Positions 63,168 through 64,000 of a DNA stretch of 64,000 bases are shown piece by piece (positions within the stretch are counted from its first letter, which is position 1; each line of letters opens with the position of its first letter). The stretch is from Chrysomallon squamiferum. Its lineage: Eukaryota > Mollusca > Gastropoda > Neomphalida > Peltospiridae. The DNA is taken from positions 17,560,342-17,624,341 of the forward strand of contig CM022679.1 of the NCBI GenBank assembly GCA_012295275.1, in the 5' to 3' direction. Under the pieces are notes generated by a model, which saw only the letters and a program-made list of their open reading frames with translations, was not told where the DNA came from and searched no databases. The translations under genes were made by a program, and so were the position numbers.

Positions 63168-64000
63168 ACTGCGTTTCTTATTATCTGTTTTTATATTTTT
63201 GAGAGGCAAAACATGCCATTAGTAGTTAGGATCTTCTTCGAGGATAAAAAACACATTTACCTCATATCTCTATTTTATTTTTATTTTATAGCTGTGCTTA
63301 AAGTCTGTATACTCAGATTTATAAAACATTCATGTGATTTTTGGTCATATTTTATGGTTGATACATTATATATTAATCTTTATGATTTGTAATCCCTTGT
63401 ATTTTTAAAATATTGTGTGTACATGCACGGTGGCAATTCTTTTGGTGATCTAGCAAAATCTAACTTAATTATTCTGAATTATCTAAATATTTATTTTACT
63501 CTTATGAAAATATACACATTATGTGCATTAGACAAAAATTTATTTCAAATTTCCTTTTGAAAATGTAGTATTTTAGCATAACTTTCATAAAAAAAAAAAG
63601 ATTATATGTATGTAATTTTTTAAAATATTTTATTAAAAAATATTTTGATCACTTTAAATTAGTGTTTATTTATTAATAATGCATAGTTTATTATGAATAC
63701 ATTACAATATGTAAGGAGTTAAATTTTGCCCTCTGAAATAATGTATGTAACAATATAAAACATGAAGAACGACATATTAAATAAAGTATCAGTTTTTCCA
63801 AGATATATTTATATTTTTAGTTTTACAAAGACAAATAAATCCGTGTTAGAAATTCGGCTGAATACCGCGCTGAGTTACGACCAGTTCTGCGACCAGTCAG
63901 TATCGTATGCTGTACAAGAACTGCTCGTGGAAACGCGGTGTCTCAGCGTTGAGTATCTCATTTCACATTAACCGTTCTCAGTCTGAGGTTCAATCCTGCG
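63168..64000. other. ABAT 3' UTR and downstream flank
   Basis: AATAAA at 63779-63784 is a possible poly(A) signal about 610 bases past the stop. From about 63840 to the window end the DNA becomes much less A+T-rich and ends with GGTTCAATCC (63988-63997), similar to a tRNA-type B box. This may be the start of a SINE or other repeat cut by the window edge. Confidence 0.4.
63779..63784 (+). terminator. Candidate poly(A) signal of ABAT
   Basis: AATAAA about 610 bases after the ABAT stop codon. Other hexamers may be used. Confidence 0.3.

Noticed and set aside
1-64000. CRISPR arrays, operons, rRNA or complete tRNA genes
   Set aside because: The DNA is eukaryotic. No regularly spaced repeats beyond microsatellites, no rRNA-like tract and no foldable tRNA cloverleaf were seen by eye.

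Overview
The window is animal nuclear DNA. It is strongly A+T-rich, packed with simple repeats, and its genes are split into short exons by GT..AG introns of a few hundred to about 2000 bases. I reassembled eight protein-coding genes exon by exon; every junction kept the reading frame and every gene ran from a start to a stop codon. A delta-like (invertebrate-type) glutathione transferase, together with Tc1/mariner, hAT and pogo-like elements, points to an invertebrate, possibly a lophotrochozoan or a chelicerate. The sequence alone does not settle which.

Layout, left to right. 0.5-3.0 kb (+): ZNF511-type zinc-finger protein. 5.4-8.9 kb (+): delta/theta-like glutathione S-transferase. 9.9-13.5 kb: transposon-derived DNA, including a degenerate hAT element with 15-bp matching ends. 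15.8-22.4 kb (-): STAMBP/AMSH, a JAMM-type deubiquitinase; one intron is largely filled by a dead Tc1-like element, and another holds an intact 139-codon ORF of unknown meaning. 24.9-29.3 kb (+): lysosomal alpha-L-fucosidase (GH29), divergent from STAMBP. 35.8-42.3 kb (-): USP22-type deubiquitinase of the SAGA complex. 44.7-46.5 kb (-): TMEM11, a mitochondrial inner-membrane protein. 47.3-50.2 kb (-): a divergent dihydrofolate reductase-like gene. 52.0-53.0 kb (-): a decayed copy of a widespread, uncharacterised animal gene family. 55.1-63.2 kb (+): mitochondrial GABA transaminase (ABAT).

The genes do not form a pathway; they look like ordinary neighbouring housekeeping genes. Two are deubiquitinases of unrelated classes (JAMM metalloprotease and USP cysteine protease) and two are mitochondrial. 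USP22 next to TMEM11 on the same strand recalls the vertebrate arrangement and may be old synteny. The points most worth a second look are the DHFR-like protein with a remodelled folate pocket, a pair of about 95-bp inverted repeats flanking the first coding exon of STAMBP, the intronic 139-codon ORF, an unrecognised exon-like ORF upstream of ABAT, and the decayed multicopy gene family. I saw no convincing new multi-gene system.
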